A stretch of 47,655 bases of DNA from Clostridia bacterium (GTDB lineage: Bacteria > Bacillota > Clostridia > Oscillospirales > CAG-272). How positions within the stretch are numbered: the first letter of the stretch is position 1; each line of letters begins with the position of its first letter. This document shows positions 1 to 7,234 of the stretch, in pieces. Below the pieces are notes generated by a model that was given only the letters and a program-made list of their open reading frames with translations, was not told the origin of the DNA and ran no database searches. A program made the translations under genes and the position numbers. The DNA is taken from NCBI GenBank assembly GCA_017462485.1, contig JAFTRA010000013.1, positions 1 to 47,655 of the forward strand. The letters run 5' to 3'.

Positions 1-33
1 GCAACTTCACTTTCACGTTAGTGAAAACTTCAC
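1..33. repeat. Short interspersed repeat, cut by window start
   Basis: The octamer AACTTCAC occurs at 3-10 and again at 26-33. Between them TTCACT (6-11) and AGTGAA (20-25) form a small inverted repeat. This looks like the end of an array of short direct and inverted repeats that begins before the window. Its function is unknown, and only one and a half units are visible. Confidence 0.4.
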
Positions 34-92
34 CTATTACCACCCGAAAAACAAAAGTGTAACACACTATACCTTGCAGGGCAAGAGGTGTG

Positions 93-128
93 AAAAGGAG
101 TACAGGCAAAATTGCCCGTACTCCTTTT
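93..128. terminator. Strong hairpin, probable terminator
   Basis: An 11-bp perfect stem (93-103 with 118-128, AAAAGGAGTAC pairing GTACTCCTTTT) continues into an inner GGCAA/TTGCC stem. It lies about 110 nt beyond the stop of the minus-strand hydrolase gene. It has A and T runs at its two ends, so it could stop transcription in either direction. Confidence 0.6.
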
Positions 129-240
129 GTTGTATTTGCGGCAGGTAAAACCTGCTTTATGGAAAGCACCCCTTCGCTCTAAAATTTTATGTATTTTAAT
201 TTTCCGGTTGAAATCCTTTTGTTTTCTTCCCTTTTCTTTA

Positions 241-1077
241 TCAATTCGAATAGATGTATCTCTCGCCCGGGCGGAATATATGGAAGCAAAGCTCACCACT
301 CACGGCCGTTACTGCATCAGTGAAGGAAGCGAAAGAAATACCGTTTACTGCATAAAGGTCTATATGCATAGGAATAAGAAGGTCCGCACCGACGTGTATA
401 GCAAGCTCTGATGCCTCGTAAGCATCCATATTGCCGATTATGTCCTTTATATATCTTTTGTAGTAGGAGCGTCCGTTCACGGGAAGGCAAGCGATATCAA
501 CCTTACCTATAGCCTCCTCAAGACCGTCATAAATGCAGCAGTCCCCTGCGTGATAAACGCTTATTTCGCCCAGCGAAAGCTTATAACCCAGAGCGTCGTA
601 TCTTCCAAACTCATCAGTCACAAGCTCCTCATGCGCAGAAGCTATCGGCATAACCGACGCGCCACCGCCAAGGTCAATTCTATCCCCCGCAATCGCAGGT
701 ATGACGTTTTCGACTTTCACGCCATAGCTTGTAACCGTATCTTTGGATGGTGCGGGAACTATAAATTTTGCCTTTTTATTTACTTTAGCTATCGCTCCTA
801 TGGTTTCGGGATCCATATGGTCGTAGTGCGCATGGGAACAAAAAACGTAATCAACAAAATCAAGCTCATCTCCTCTTATCGGCGCAGGATAAAGTCTTTC
901 CCACCTAACGAGCTCGTTCGAGCAGTTTTTATCAACGTAATCCGAAAGATATGCGTCAAAAAGATAATATTTCCCCTTTGATTTTATTAAGATGCTTTCC
1001 TGACCAAAATAAAATACAGCAATCTGAGTGTCTGTTATATCCGTAGCTAATATTCTGTTTTTCAGTATACTGTTCAT
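241..1077 (-). CDS. MBL-fold metal-dependent hydrolase, UlaG-like
   Basis: A 278-residue cytoplasmic metallo-beta-lactamase-fold hydrolase. The metal-binding motif HxHxDH is at residues 82-87 (SHAHYDHMD), with a further His at 149 (ASAHEE), an Asp in the HAGD motif near residue 177 and a late His in PMHID. These are the usual two-metal ligands. The closest recognisable group is the UlaG-like branch, which includes L-ascorbate-6-phosphate lactonase, but UlaG itself is longer (about 350 residues), so the substrate is uncertain. An AAGGGAG ribosome site precedes the ATG. The gene is divergent from the ROK-led sugar operon and shares its palindromic promoter, which suggests co-regulation and a substrate related to that pathway, such as a lactone or a phosphorylated sugar acid. 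The function is inferred from fold and context. Confidence 0.75.
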   Translation of the reverse strand: MNSILKNRILATDITDTQIAVFYFGQESILIKSKGKYYLFDAYLSDYVDKNCSNELVRWERLYPAPIRGDELDFVDYVFCSHAHYDHMDPETIGAIAKVNKKAKFIVPAPSKDTVTSYGVKVENVIPAIAGDRIDLGGGASVMPIASAHEELVTDEFGRYDALGYKLSLGEISVYHAGDCCIYDGLEEAIGKVDIACLPVNGRSYYKRYIKDIIGNMDAYEASELAIHVGADLLIPMHIDLYAVNGISFASFTDAVTAVSGELCFHIFRPGERYIYSN

Positions 1078-1106
1078 AATTTTTTCTCCCTTTATTTATT
1101 ATACAA

Positions 1107-1224
1107 ACTCATATATAGACTATTTGTATAGACTCATATATAGATTATTTATGAAAACTCTTTATGTAAATAATTTAAATATTATTCTATATCAGATGTA
1201 GACAATTTATATATTATTCTATAT
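1107..1224. repeat. AT-rich direct and inverted repeats in leader of hydrolase gene
   Basis: ACTCATATATAGAYTATTT occurs at 1107-1125 and 1132-1150, a 25-bp period. ATATTATTCTATAT occurs at 1179-1192 and 1211-1224, a 32-bp period. The second motif read on the other strand (ATATAGAATAATAT) resembles the core of the first. These elements lie in the predicted 5' leader of the minus-strand gene and may be regulator sites. Confidence 0.5.
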
Positions 1225-1265
1225 TGGTTTATCGCTCCAAGAACACTCGGAATTTTTTTGTTGTT

Positions 1266-1308
1266 CCTATTGACAATTATATCACGGGGTGATATAATTG
1301 TCAATAGG
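1266..1308. promoter_or_regulatory. Perfect palindrome containing symmetric divergent sigma-A promoters
   Basis: Two perfectly complementary 20-nt arms (1266-1285 and 1289-1308) flank GGG. On the plus strand TTGACA (1270-1275), 17 bp and TATAAT (1293-1298) form a consensus promoter for the ROK gene. On the minus strand TTGACA (1304-1299), 17 bp and TATAAT (1281-1276) form an identical promoter toward the hydrolase gene. The dyad symmetry also makes it a likely operator for the ROK regulator. Confidence 0.8.
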
Positions 1309-1345
1309 TAAATATCTTATTCTTTTTGGCTTTAGGGAGCATTAT

Positions 1346-2452
1346 ATGAAAAAATTTATAGATCAGCAAAATATGAAGCAGTCCAATGCGGCAGACGTAT
1401 TTAACCTCATCCGCGAAAGCGGAAAAATGACTCGTCGTGATATTGAAAAGCAGCTCGGTATGAGTTGGGGAGCGGTATCGGGTATATGCGCAAGACTTAT
1501 CGACGAGGAGTACGTATCCGAGGTTAAAAAGGATTTGCCGACGGCAAAGGGCAGAACACCGTCCTACCTTGAGGTCAACTCCGCAGAGCATTTCGCTATC
1601 GGAATTGACGTTAACCGTGCAGGACTTTCGGCGGTGCTCGTGAATTTGAAGAATCACATTATCGGGCGCTGGACAGCGGATTCCGATTTCTCGAGCAGCT
1701 CCATACTCACGGAGTCTGTTATCTCACTAATAGAACGTATAACCGAGAGCCTTGGCTCTCATCGGATTCACTGCATTGGAATCGCTATGCAGGGCGTGGT
1801 TGACTCGGAGTCGGGTATATCCTATTCCCTTCCCGGTATTTGCGGCTGGAAAACCTTGGACGTGGTTACTCCAATACGCAAGCGCTTCGAAATACCGACC
1901 TATATAGAGCACGACCCCAACTGCATTTTATATGCCTCTAAATCGGATTTTACAAAGGACACTATGCTCCTTCGTATTGATAACGGCATTGGAATGGCGG
2001 CAACTCTTAACGGAAAAATAATTGCAAAATCCGGAATATTTGAAATAGGACACACTACTGCGGTAAGAGGCGGAAGACCTTGCATGTGCGGAAGGCGCGG
2101 CTGCCTTGAGCAATACGTATCCATGAGGGGAATCGAAAAGGCGTCTTACTTAGAATTCTCTCGTCTTGCCGAATTGGCAAGAGAGGGCGACGAAAAATGC
2201 ATAGGCTACTTTGACGAAATGGCTGAGCATCTTGGTTTATGTATATCGAACACAGCACGTCTTATTTCGCTTAACGACGTTATTTTATGCGGAAGCATTT
2301 GCGAGTATAGCGACCTATTCTTAGAGAAGCTCACGTCGTACGTCAGCGAAAACAACTCCGACGTTAAGATATCGTTTACCGATGTTGAAAACGCATCTTT
2401 TGGCGCGGCTCTCATAGCGATAGAGCGTTCTTTGGAGCAAATAGACGTATAA
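1346..2452 (+). CDS. ROK-family transcriptional regulator (NagC/XylR type)
   Basis: A 368-residue regulator with an N-terminal winged helix-turn-helix (about residues 12-70) and a ROK sugar-kinase-like domain. The ROK zinc/signature motif CxCGxxGCLE is visible (CMCGRRGCLEQY), as is an EHDPN segment at the sugar-binding site. The N-terminal GIDVNRAG departs from the ATP-binding DxGGT of true ROK kinases, as expected for a regulator. The ATG at 1346 is chosen because AGGGAGC lies just upstream; an in-frame TTG at 1298 would fall inside the -10 box. It heads the catabolic operon and is 58 nt from the dehydrogenase gene. It probably binds the palindrome at 1266-1308 and responds to a sugar or sugar phosphate. 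Confidence 0.88.
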   Translation: MKKFIDQQNMKQSNAADVFNLIRESGKMTRRDIEKQLGMSWGAVSGICARLIDEEYVSEVKKDLPTAKGRTPSYLEVNSAEHFAIGIDVNRAGLSAVLVNLKNHIIGRWTADSDFSSSSILTESVISLIERITESLGSHRIHCIGIAMQGVVDSESGISYSLPGICGWKTLDVVTPIRKRFEIPTYIEHDPNCILYASKSDFTKDTMLLRIDNGIGMAATLNGKIIAKSGIFEIGHTTAVRGGRPCMCGRRGCLEQYVSMRGIEKASYLEFSRLAELAREGDEKCIGYFDEMAEHLGLCISNTARLISLNDVILCGSICEYSDLFLEKLTSYVSENNSDVKISFTDVENASFGAALIAIERSLEQIDV

Positions 2453-2510
2453 AAGCAAATAATGGTTTACAATATAAGACATTTTTCTTACATAATAAGG
2501 AGATTATAAA

Positions 2511-3524
2511 ATGAAAGCAGTTCAAATTAAAAGGCCCGGCGTTGTAGAGCTTATCGAGGCGCCTATTCCGGATGTGCCGGCAGGATTTGCCAGAATAAAG
2601 GTTTTGGCGGCTGCGGTTTGCGCGACCGACCTTGAGGTTATAGACGGAAAAATTCCGGCAAACTATCCTCTTATTCCCGGCCACGAATGGAGCGGAATCG
2701 TTGAGTCGGTCGGTAGTTCCGAGGACAGTAAGTGGGTTGGAAAATCGGTCATTGGAAGCAACGACGTCGTATGTCTTAAATGCGATGCCTGCAGAAGCGG
2801 AAATTGGAGATACTGCCGCGAGTTTGAGGAAATCGGATTTAAACGCAACGGCGCTTACGCCGAATACGTAATAGCTCCTGTTTACGGCCTTTGCGAAAAG
2901 CCCGATAACGTCCCCTTTGAAACCGCAGCTCTTTGCGAGCCTCTCGGAGTTGCTCTCGGAACTCTCGAAAAGGCTTCCGCTAAATTCGGTCAGACTCTCG
3001 TCATTATCGGTGCGGGCTCAATAGGACTTTGCATGCTCTCTGCGGCAAAGGCTATGGGTATGAGAAAGATAGTGGTTGTTGCGGCATCCGAAAAGCGACT
3101 TGAACTTGCAAGGAAAATGGGTGCTTATGCAACAATATCGACTGCAAATCAGGATATTTTTGAGGAGCTTAAAAGGATTCACCCCGACGGAACAGACGTG
3201 GTAATAGAGGCTACCGGTATTGAATCATGCATTCAAACCTCTCTCAAAATCACTCGCAAGGGCGGAACGATTGCTCTTGCAGGCTACGGAAGAGGCGCCA
3301 ATATGACTATAAGAGTCGATGATATACATATAAACAATCTTCACGTCGTTGGCGCAGGCAACAACTGGAATCAGCATAAAAACGCTATGATGCTTATGGC
3401 TGACGGAATTATTGACCTCTCTCCCCTTGTTACCGAAACTATGCCTCTTGAAGATTTTGCAAAGGCAATAGATATGGCAAGAACCCGTCCTCACGGCTTC
3501 ATCAAGGCCATCTTCAAATTTTAA
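2511..3524 (+). CDS. Zinc-dependent medium-chain alcohol/polyol dehydrogenase
   Basis: A 337-residue MDR-superfamily NAD(P)-dependent dehydrogenase. Catalytic-zinc ligands are Cys37 and His58-Glu59 (GHE), structural-zinc cysteines are C88, C91, C94 and C102, and the Rossmann motif GAGSIG follows near residue 167. The pattern is that of sorbitol, threonine or galactitol-1-phosphate dehydrogenases. An AAGGAG site lies ahead of the ATG. It is the second gene of the ROK-led operon, with only 6 nt to the kinase gene. The likely job is oxidation of a polyol or sugar to a ketose or ketoacid that the kinase then phosphorylates, but the exact substrate cannot be read from sequence. Confidence 0.85.
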   Translation: MKAVQIKRPGVVELIEAPIPDVPAGFARIKVLAAAVCATDLEVIDGKIPANYPLIPGHEWSGIVESVGSSEDSKWVGKSVIGSNDVVCLKCDACRSGNWRYCREFEEIGFKRNGAYAEYVIAPVYGLCEKPDNVPFETAALCEPLGVALGTLEKASAKFGQTLVIIGAGSIGLCMLSAAKAMGMRKIVVVAASEKRLELARKMGAYATISTANQDIFEELKRIHPDGTDVVIEATGIESCIQTSLKITRKGGTIALAGYGRGANMTIRVDDIHINNLHVVGAGNNWNQHKNAMMLMADGIIDLSPLVTETMPLEDFAKAIDMARTRPHGFIKAIFKF

Positions 3525-3530
3525 AGCATT

Positions 3531-4922
3531 ATGATGAAGGATATACTTGGAATAGACCTTGGAACCTCGTCGGTGAAGCTTATCTTAACTTGCGGGGACG
3601 AAGTCAAAAAGGTGCGCCTTGAATACTCGGAGCAGACGCCACTCGGCTGGTGGAATGCCATATGCGAGGCGTCAAAATCGCTCGACCTCTCATCTGTCAG
3701 AGGCATAGGCCTTTCATCGCAGGTGGGAACGTACATAATTGATGATAAAGCCGTAATAGGCTGGGATTCGAGTATAGGAAAGCAAGAGCTCGCAGAGCTT
3801 CTCTCGGAAATACCGAGCGAGGTATTCAAAGAGCAGATATCTATGCCTCACCCTTCGATAATTTCCTATCCTCTGCCACGTATCAAACACATCGTTTCAA
3901 ATTATCCGAACGCAGAAAAAATATGTATGCCGAAGGATTTTATTTGCGAGCGGCTCACGGGAAATTTCGTTAGCGATAAGTTTTCCTGGCGCGGTCTTGC
4001 TAACCTTGACGGCTGCGAATATTCAAAGAAGCTTCTTTCGCATATAGGCGCTGAACGTATAAAGCTACCCAAGCTTTGCGAGCCTGCCGACCTTGCGGGC
4101 TTCGTTACCCCGGAGGCTTCGAAAGAGACGTCAATTCCCACGGGTACACCCGTTTACCTCGGATGCAACGATTTCTTTGCGGGGATTATAGGTATGGGAA
4201 TTTCGGGAGAGGGAGAAATATTCGATATAACCGGAACCAGCGAGCATCTGGGAATTATAGAAGATAAAACGACCGACGGCTCCGACGGTCTCGTTTCGGG
4301 AAAATACTTCTTTGGAAGTGCGCACTACGGAGTTACCGCATCCTGTGGAAAATCCCTAAAATTCGGTCAGTCACTCTATCCTTTGGATAAGGTGGACGTA
4401 AAGCTTGCTCTATCAAAAAATCCCCCGATTTTTCTTCCATATCTTTCGGGAGAGAGAGCGCCCATATGGGACCCTGATGCACGGGGAGCTTTCTTTGGAA
4501 TCAACGCTGACGCTTCGCCTCACGAGATGGCTTACTCCGTTCTTGAAGGCGTTGCCTTTTCGGTTTATCACGTATACGAAACTATGGGTAAGCCAAAGGC
4601 AAAATTCATCACGGTGTCGGGTGGGGGAGCAAAAAACTCAAGCCTCAACGTCATCAAATCTTCACTTTTTGGTACACCCGTGAGGGTGAGTGCCGAACAT
4701 GATGCTTCAGCTCTCGGAGCGCAGCTTCTTGCAGCGGTGGGCATCGGTGATTACGAATCGCTCACAGAAGCCATTGAAGCAGTTCGGATATACCGAGAGA
4801 GCACCGAGCCTGATATATCAATAAAAAGCATCCTCAAGGAGCGATATGAAATATACAAATCGCTTTACGTCTCACTGAAAGACGAATTCAAAAAACTAAA
4901 AGCTATAGGAGAAATATTATGA
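3531..4922 (+). CDS. FGGY-family carbohydrate kinase (xylulokinase-like)
   Basis: About 463 residues. The N-terminal ATP-binding strand GIDLGTSSVK (residues 7-16), the catalytic Asp214 in GCNDFFAGIIG and the C-terminal SGGGAKN nucleotide-binding signature are all present. The family phosphorylates pentuloses, hexuloses, glycerol and similar sugars with ATP in the cytoplasm. No good Shine-Dalgarno sequence precedes the ATG at 3531 (or 3534), so translation is probably coupled to the dehydrogenase ending at 3524. The stop overlaps the next start by 4 nt (ATGA), confirming operon organisation. The length is slightly below the roughly 490 residues usual for xylulokinases, with no missing core motif. 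Substrate unknown. Confidence 0.85.
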   Translation: MMKDILGIDLGTSSVKLILTCGDEVKKVRLEYSEQTPLGWWNAICEASKSLDLSSVRGIGLSSQVGTYIIDDKAVIGWDSSIGKQELAELLSEIPSEVFKEQISMPHPSIISYPLPRIKHIVSNYPNAEKICMPKDFICERLTGNFVSDKFSWRGLANLDGCEYSKKLLSHIGAERIKLPKLCEPADLAGFVTPEASKETSIPTGTPVYLGCNDFFAGIIGMGISGEGEIFDITGTSEHLGIIEDKTTDGSDGLVSGKYFFGSAHYGVTASCGKSLKFGQSLYPLDKVDVKLALSKNPPIFLPYLSGERAPIWDPDARGAFFGINADASPHEMAYSVLEGVAFSVYHVYETMGKPKAKFITVSGGGAKNSSLNVIKSSLFGTPVRVSAEHDASALGAQLLAAVGIGDYESLTEAIEAVRIYRESTEPDISIKSILKERYEIYKSLYVSLKDEFKKLKAIGEIL

Positions 4923-6088
4923 GTTGTGTTATTTTTGGCGCGGGCAAAATCGCGCGAGGATTTATAGGTCATCTTCTTTACATAAGCGGTATCCCTTGCA
5001 CTTACGTCGAAAAATTCGCCTCGCTTACCGCCCTTATAAACGAGCGCGGCAGTTATTTTGTTAACATTCTCGGAAACCCCGAGGAAAGCTGCACCGTTAC
5101 AGGCGCTAAGGCTTTAAATTTCGCTGAAGAGGAGGCGGTTGCAAAGGCGATTGCCGAGGCAGATGCCGTTTTCACCGCAGTCGGCGGAAAGAATCTTCCC
5201 GAAATCTCTCCCCTTATCGCTATGGGTATAAAGGAAAAAGCAAAGACCGGTGGGAAGCTTAACATAGTTACCTGCGAGAACTGGAAGCTCCCTGCAGATA
5301 TAATACGCAACGCGGTCATTCCGCTTCTTGACGAAAAGGAGCTCGAATACTTTAACGCAAACGTCGGTATAACCGAGGCGGTAATTATGCGCTCGGCAAT
5401 CGAAGCCGGAAAGGACCAGCTCGAAAAGGACCCGCTCGTCGTAAACGTTCAGAACTTCTGGGAGCTGCCCGTTGACGCATCAAGACTCAAAGGCTCTCTT
5501 CCCGAAATAAAGGGACTTAAGCTTATAAAATCCTTCACCGGATTCCTCGAAAGAAAGTTTTACACCTACAATGCCGCAAACGGCACGACGTCCTTCCTCG
5601 GCGCACTTCTCGGATACGAAAAAATAGCGGATGCTGCTCATGACGAGCGCATACTCGAAATTCTTGAGGGCGTTTATTCGGAAACGGCTCGCGCACTCTC
5701 GAAAAAACACAATTTCCCTCTCGACGAGCAGATGGCATTCACAAGAACCTCAAAAGCAAAGCTTCAGGACTACACCATAGTTGACTTTATAGAGAGAAAC
5801 GCTCGCGACCCGATAAGAAAGCTCGGTCCCGACGACCGTCTGGTAGGCTCGGCAAGGCTCGTTCTCGAATACGGAATAAAGCCTCACAACCTCTGTATAG
5901 CTATTGCGGCGGCGATACATTACTTCCACGAAGGTGATGAATTTGCGCATAAGCTTCGTGAAATACGTGAAACTCAGGGAATCGACGCGGTTATACGCGA
6001 CGTATGCAAGCTTGACCCCGAAGGCGAGCTTGGACTTCTTATCAAAGAAAAAATCGAGCTTATAAAAGAAAAGGGATGGTTGAAATAA
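4919..6088 (+). CDS. MtlD-like polyol-phosphate dehydrogenase family protein (copy 1)
   Basis: A 389-residue protein with the N-terminal Rossmann motif FGAGKIARGFIG and the domain layout of mannitol-1-phosphate 5-dehydrogenase, which is about 380 residues. The family active-site pattern KxxxxNxxH is present as K213 and N218 but has Asn221 where His is expected (KFYTYNAAN). The TCEN motif at 118-121 is kept. The altered catalytic triad suggests a substrate other than mannitol 1-phosphate, or a shifted mechanism. It overlaps the kinase gene by 4 nt and the second copy by 1 nt (TAATG). The direction and substrate of the redox step are not deducible. Confidence 0.78.
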   Translation: MSCVIFGAGKIARGFIGHLLYISGIPCTYVEKFASLTALINERGSYFVNILGNPEESCTVTGAKALNFAEEEAVAKAIAEADAVFTAVGGKNLPEISPLIAMGIKEKAKTGGKLNIVTCENWKLPADIIRNAVIPLLDEKELEYFNANVGITEAVIMRSAIEAGKDQLEKDPLVVNVQNFWELPVDASRLKGSLPEIKGLKLIKSFTGFLERKFYTYNAANGTTSFLGALLGYEKIADAAHDERILEILEGVYSETARALSKKHNFPLDEQMAFTRTSKAKLQDYTIVDFIERNARDPIRKLGPDDRLVGSARLVLEYGIKPHNLCIAIAAAIHYFHEGDEFAHKLREIRETQGIDAVIRDVCKLDPEGELGLLIKEKIELIKEKGWLK

Positions 6089-7188
6089 TGGATAGAATAG
6101 CGGTCATAGGCGCAGGCAAGACAGGGCGCGGATTCATCGGCAGACTTCTTGCTGAGGATAACAAAAAAATCACCTTTATTGATAAAAACGAGGCTCTTAT
6201 CAAGGCTCTTAACGAAAAAGGCTCGTTCACGGTCAGCTTTTTCGGTAATTCGCGCGAGGCGCTTGAGGTAAAGAACTACGAGGCTTCAACCTTCAGCGAC
6301 GCGGATTTATCAGACGTTACGGTTATATTCGTTTCGGTCGGCGGAATGAATCTTAAGGACGTCGGCGCAAGTCTTAAAGAACTTATAAACGACGGCAAAA
6401 TGCGACACATTATAGTATGCGAAAACGCATCTCACCCTGCGAAAACGCTCGCTGAGGCAATAGGTCTTGATAATATAACTGTAAGCGAATCCACCGTTTT
6501 CTGCACCACTATCGAGAATGGTGATATTGACATTTCTTCCGAAAACTACCCCTACCTTCAATGCGATGCAGCACCCCTTGGAGATTTCGACCTTGGCATT
6601 AAGGGCGTAAAGGCAATAAGCGGATTTGAGAACTTCTTAACGAGAAAGCTTTATACCTACAACGCCGCAAGCTGCGTTATAGCTTACCTCGGATACGCAA
6701 AGGGCTATTCGGACTACGGTGAGGCAGCAAACGACGAGGAAATCCTTGCCCTTCTTGATAAAAACTACGAGGTAACGAACCGCGTGCTTTGCAAGGTTTA
6801 CGGATACGAGGAGGACGACCAGCGCGAATTTGCCGCCCTTTCAAAGCAGAAATTTACAGACAGAACCATCACCGACACCGTTTCAAGAAATGCGCGCGAG
6901 CCTCAAAGGAAGCTTGCGTTCGGTGAGAGAATCATAGGCCCGCTCACTCTTATCGACGAGCACGGCGAGGACACCTCGGTTCTCCTTCTCACAGCGGCTG
7001 CGGCGCTCCTTTACAGTCACGACTCGGATAAGGCGTGGGAAGAGCTTCGCGCAATGCATAGCACAGAAGAGCTTCTCGAGAGCATCTGCGGTATTAAAGC
7101 GGATTCGAGGCTTGGCAAAGCTATTCTTGAAAAATGTGATTTTATCAAATCTTATATGAAAGACGGCGGAAAGCTCACTCTTGCATAA
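6088..7188 (+). CDS. MtlD-like polyol-phosphate dehydrogenase family protein (copy 2)
   Basis: A 366-residue paralogue of the preceding protein, with Rossmann motif IGAGKTGRGFIG. K187 and N192 of the KxxxxNxxH pattern are present, but Ser195 replaces His (KLYTYNAAS). Copy 1 has Asn there, so the two differ from each other as well as from the family. The ATG at 6088 is preferred over the one at 6076 because it forms the TAATG overlap with the upstream stop and AAAAGGG lies upstream. Tandem divergent paralogues suggest a heteromeric enzyme or two successive or epimer-specific steps in one pathway. Confidence 0.78.
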   Translation: MDRIAVIGAGKTGRGFIGRLLAEDNKKITFIDKNEALIKALNEKGSFTVSFFGNSREALEVKNYEASTFSDADLSDVTVIFVSVGGMNLKDVGASLKELINDGKMRHIIVCENASHPAKTLAEAIGLDNITVSESTVFCTTIENGDIDISSENYPYLQCDAAPLGDFDLGIKGVKAISGFENFLTRKLYTYNAASCVIAYLGYAKGYSDYGEAANDEEILALLDKNYEVTNRVLCKVYGYEEDDQREFAALSKQKFTDRTITDTVSRNAREPQRKLAFGERIIGPLTLIDEHGEDTSVLLLTAAAALLYSHDSDKAWEELRAMHSTEELLESICGIKADSRLGKAILEKCDFIKSYMKDGGKLTLA

Positions 7189-7234
7189 AATATCAAATTT
7201 AACAGTCCTTACCAAAAAACTCAAGGTGACGATT

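Noticed and set aside
1298-1345. TTG start giving the ROK regulator 16 extra residues
   Set aside because: The TTG is inside the -10 hexamer, upstream of the expected transcription start, and has no ribosome site; the ATG at 1346 has AGGGAGC.
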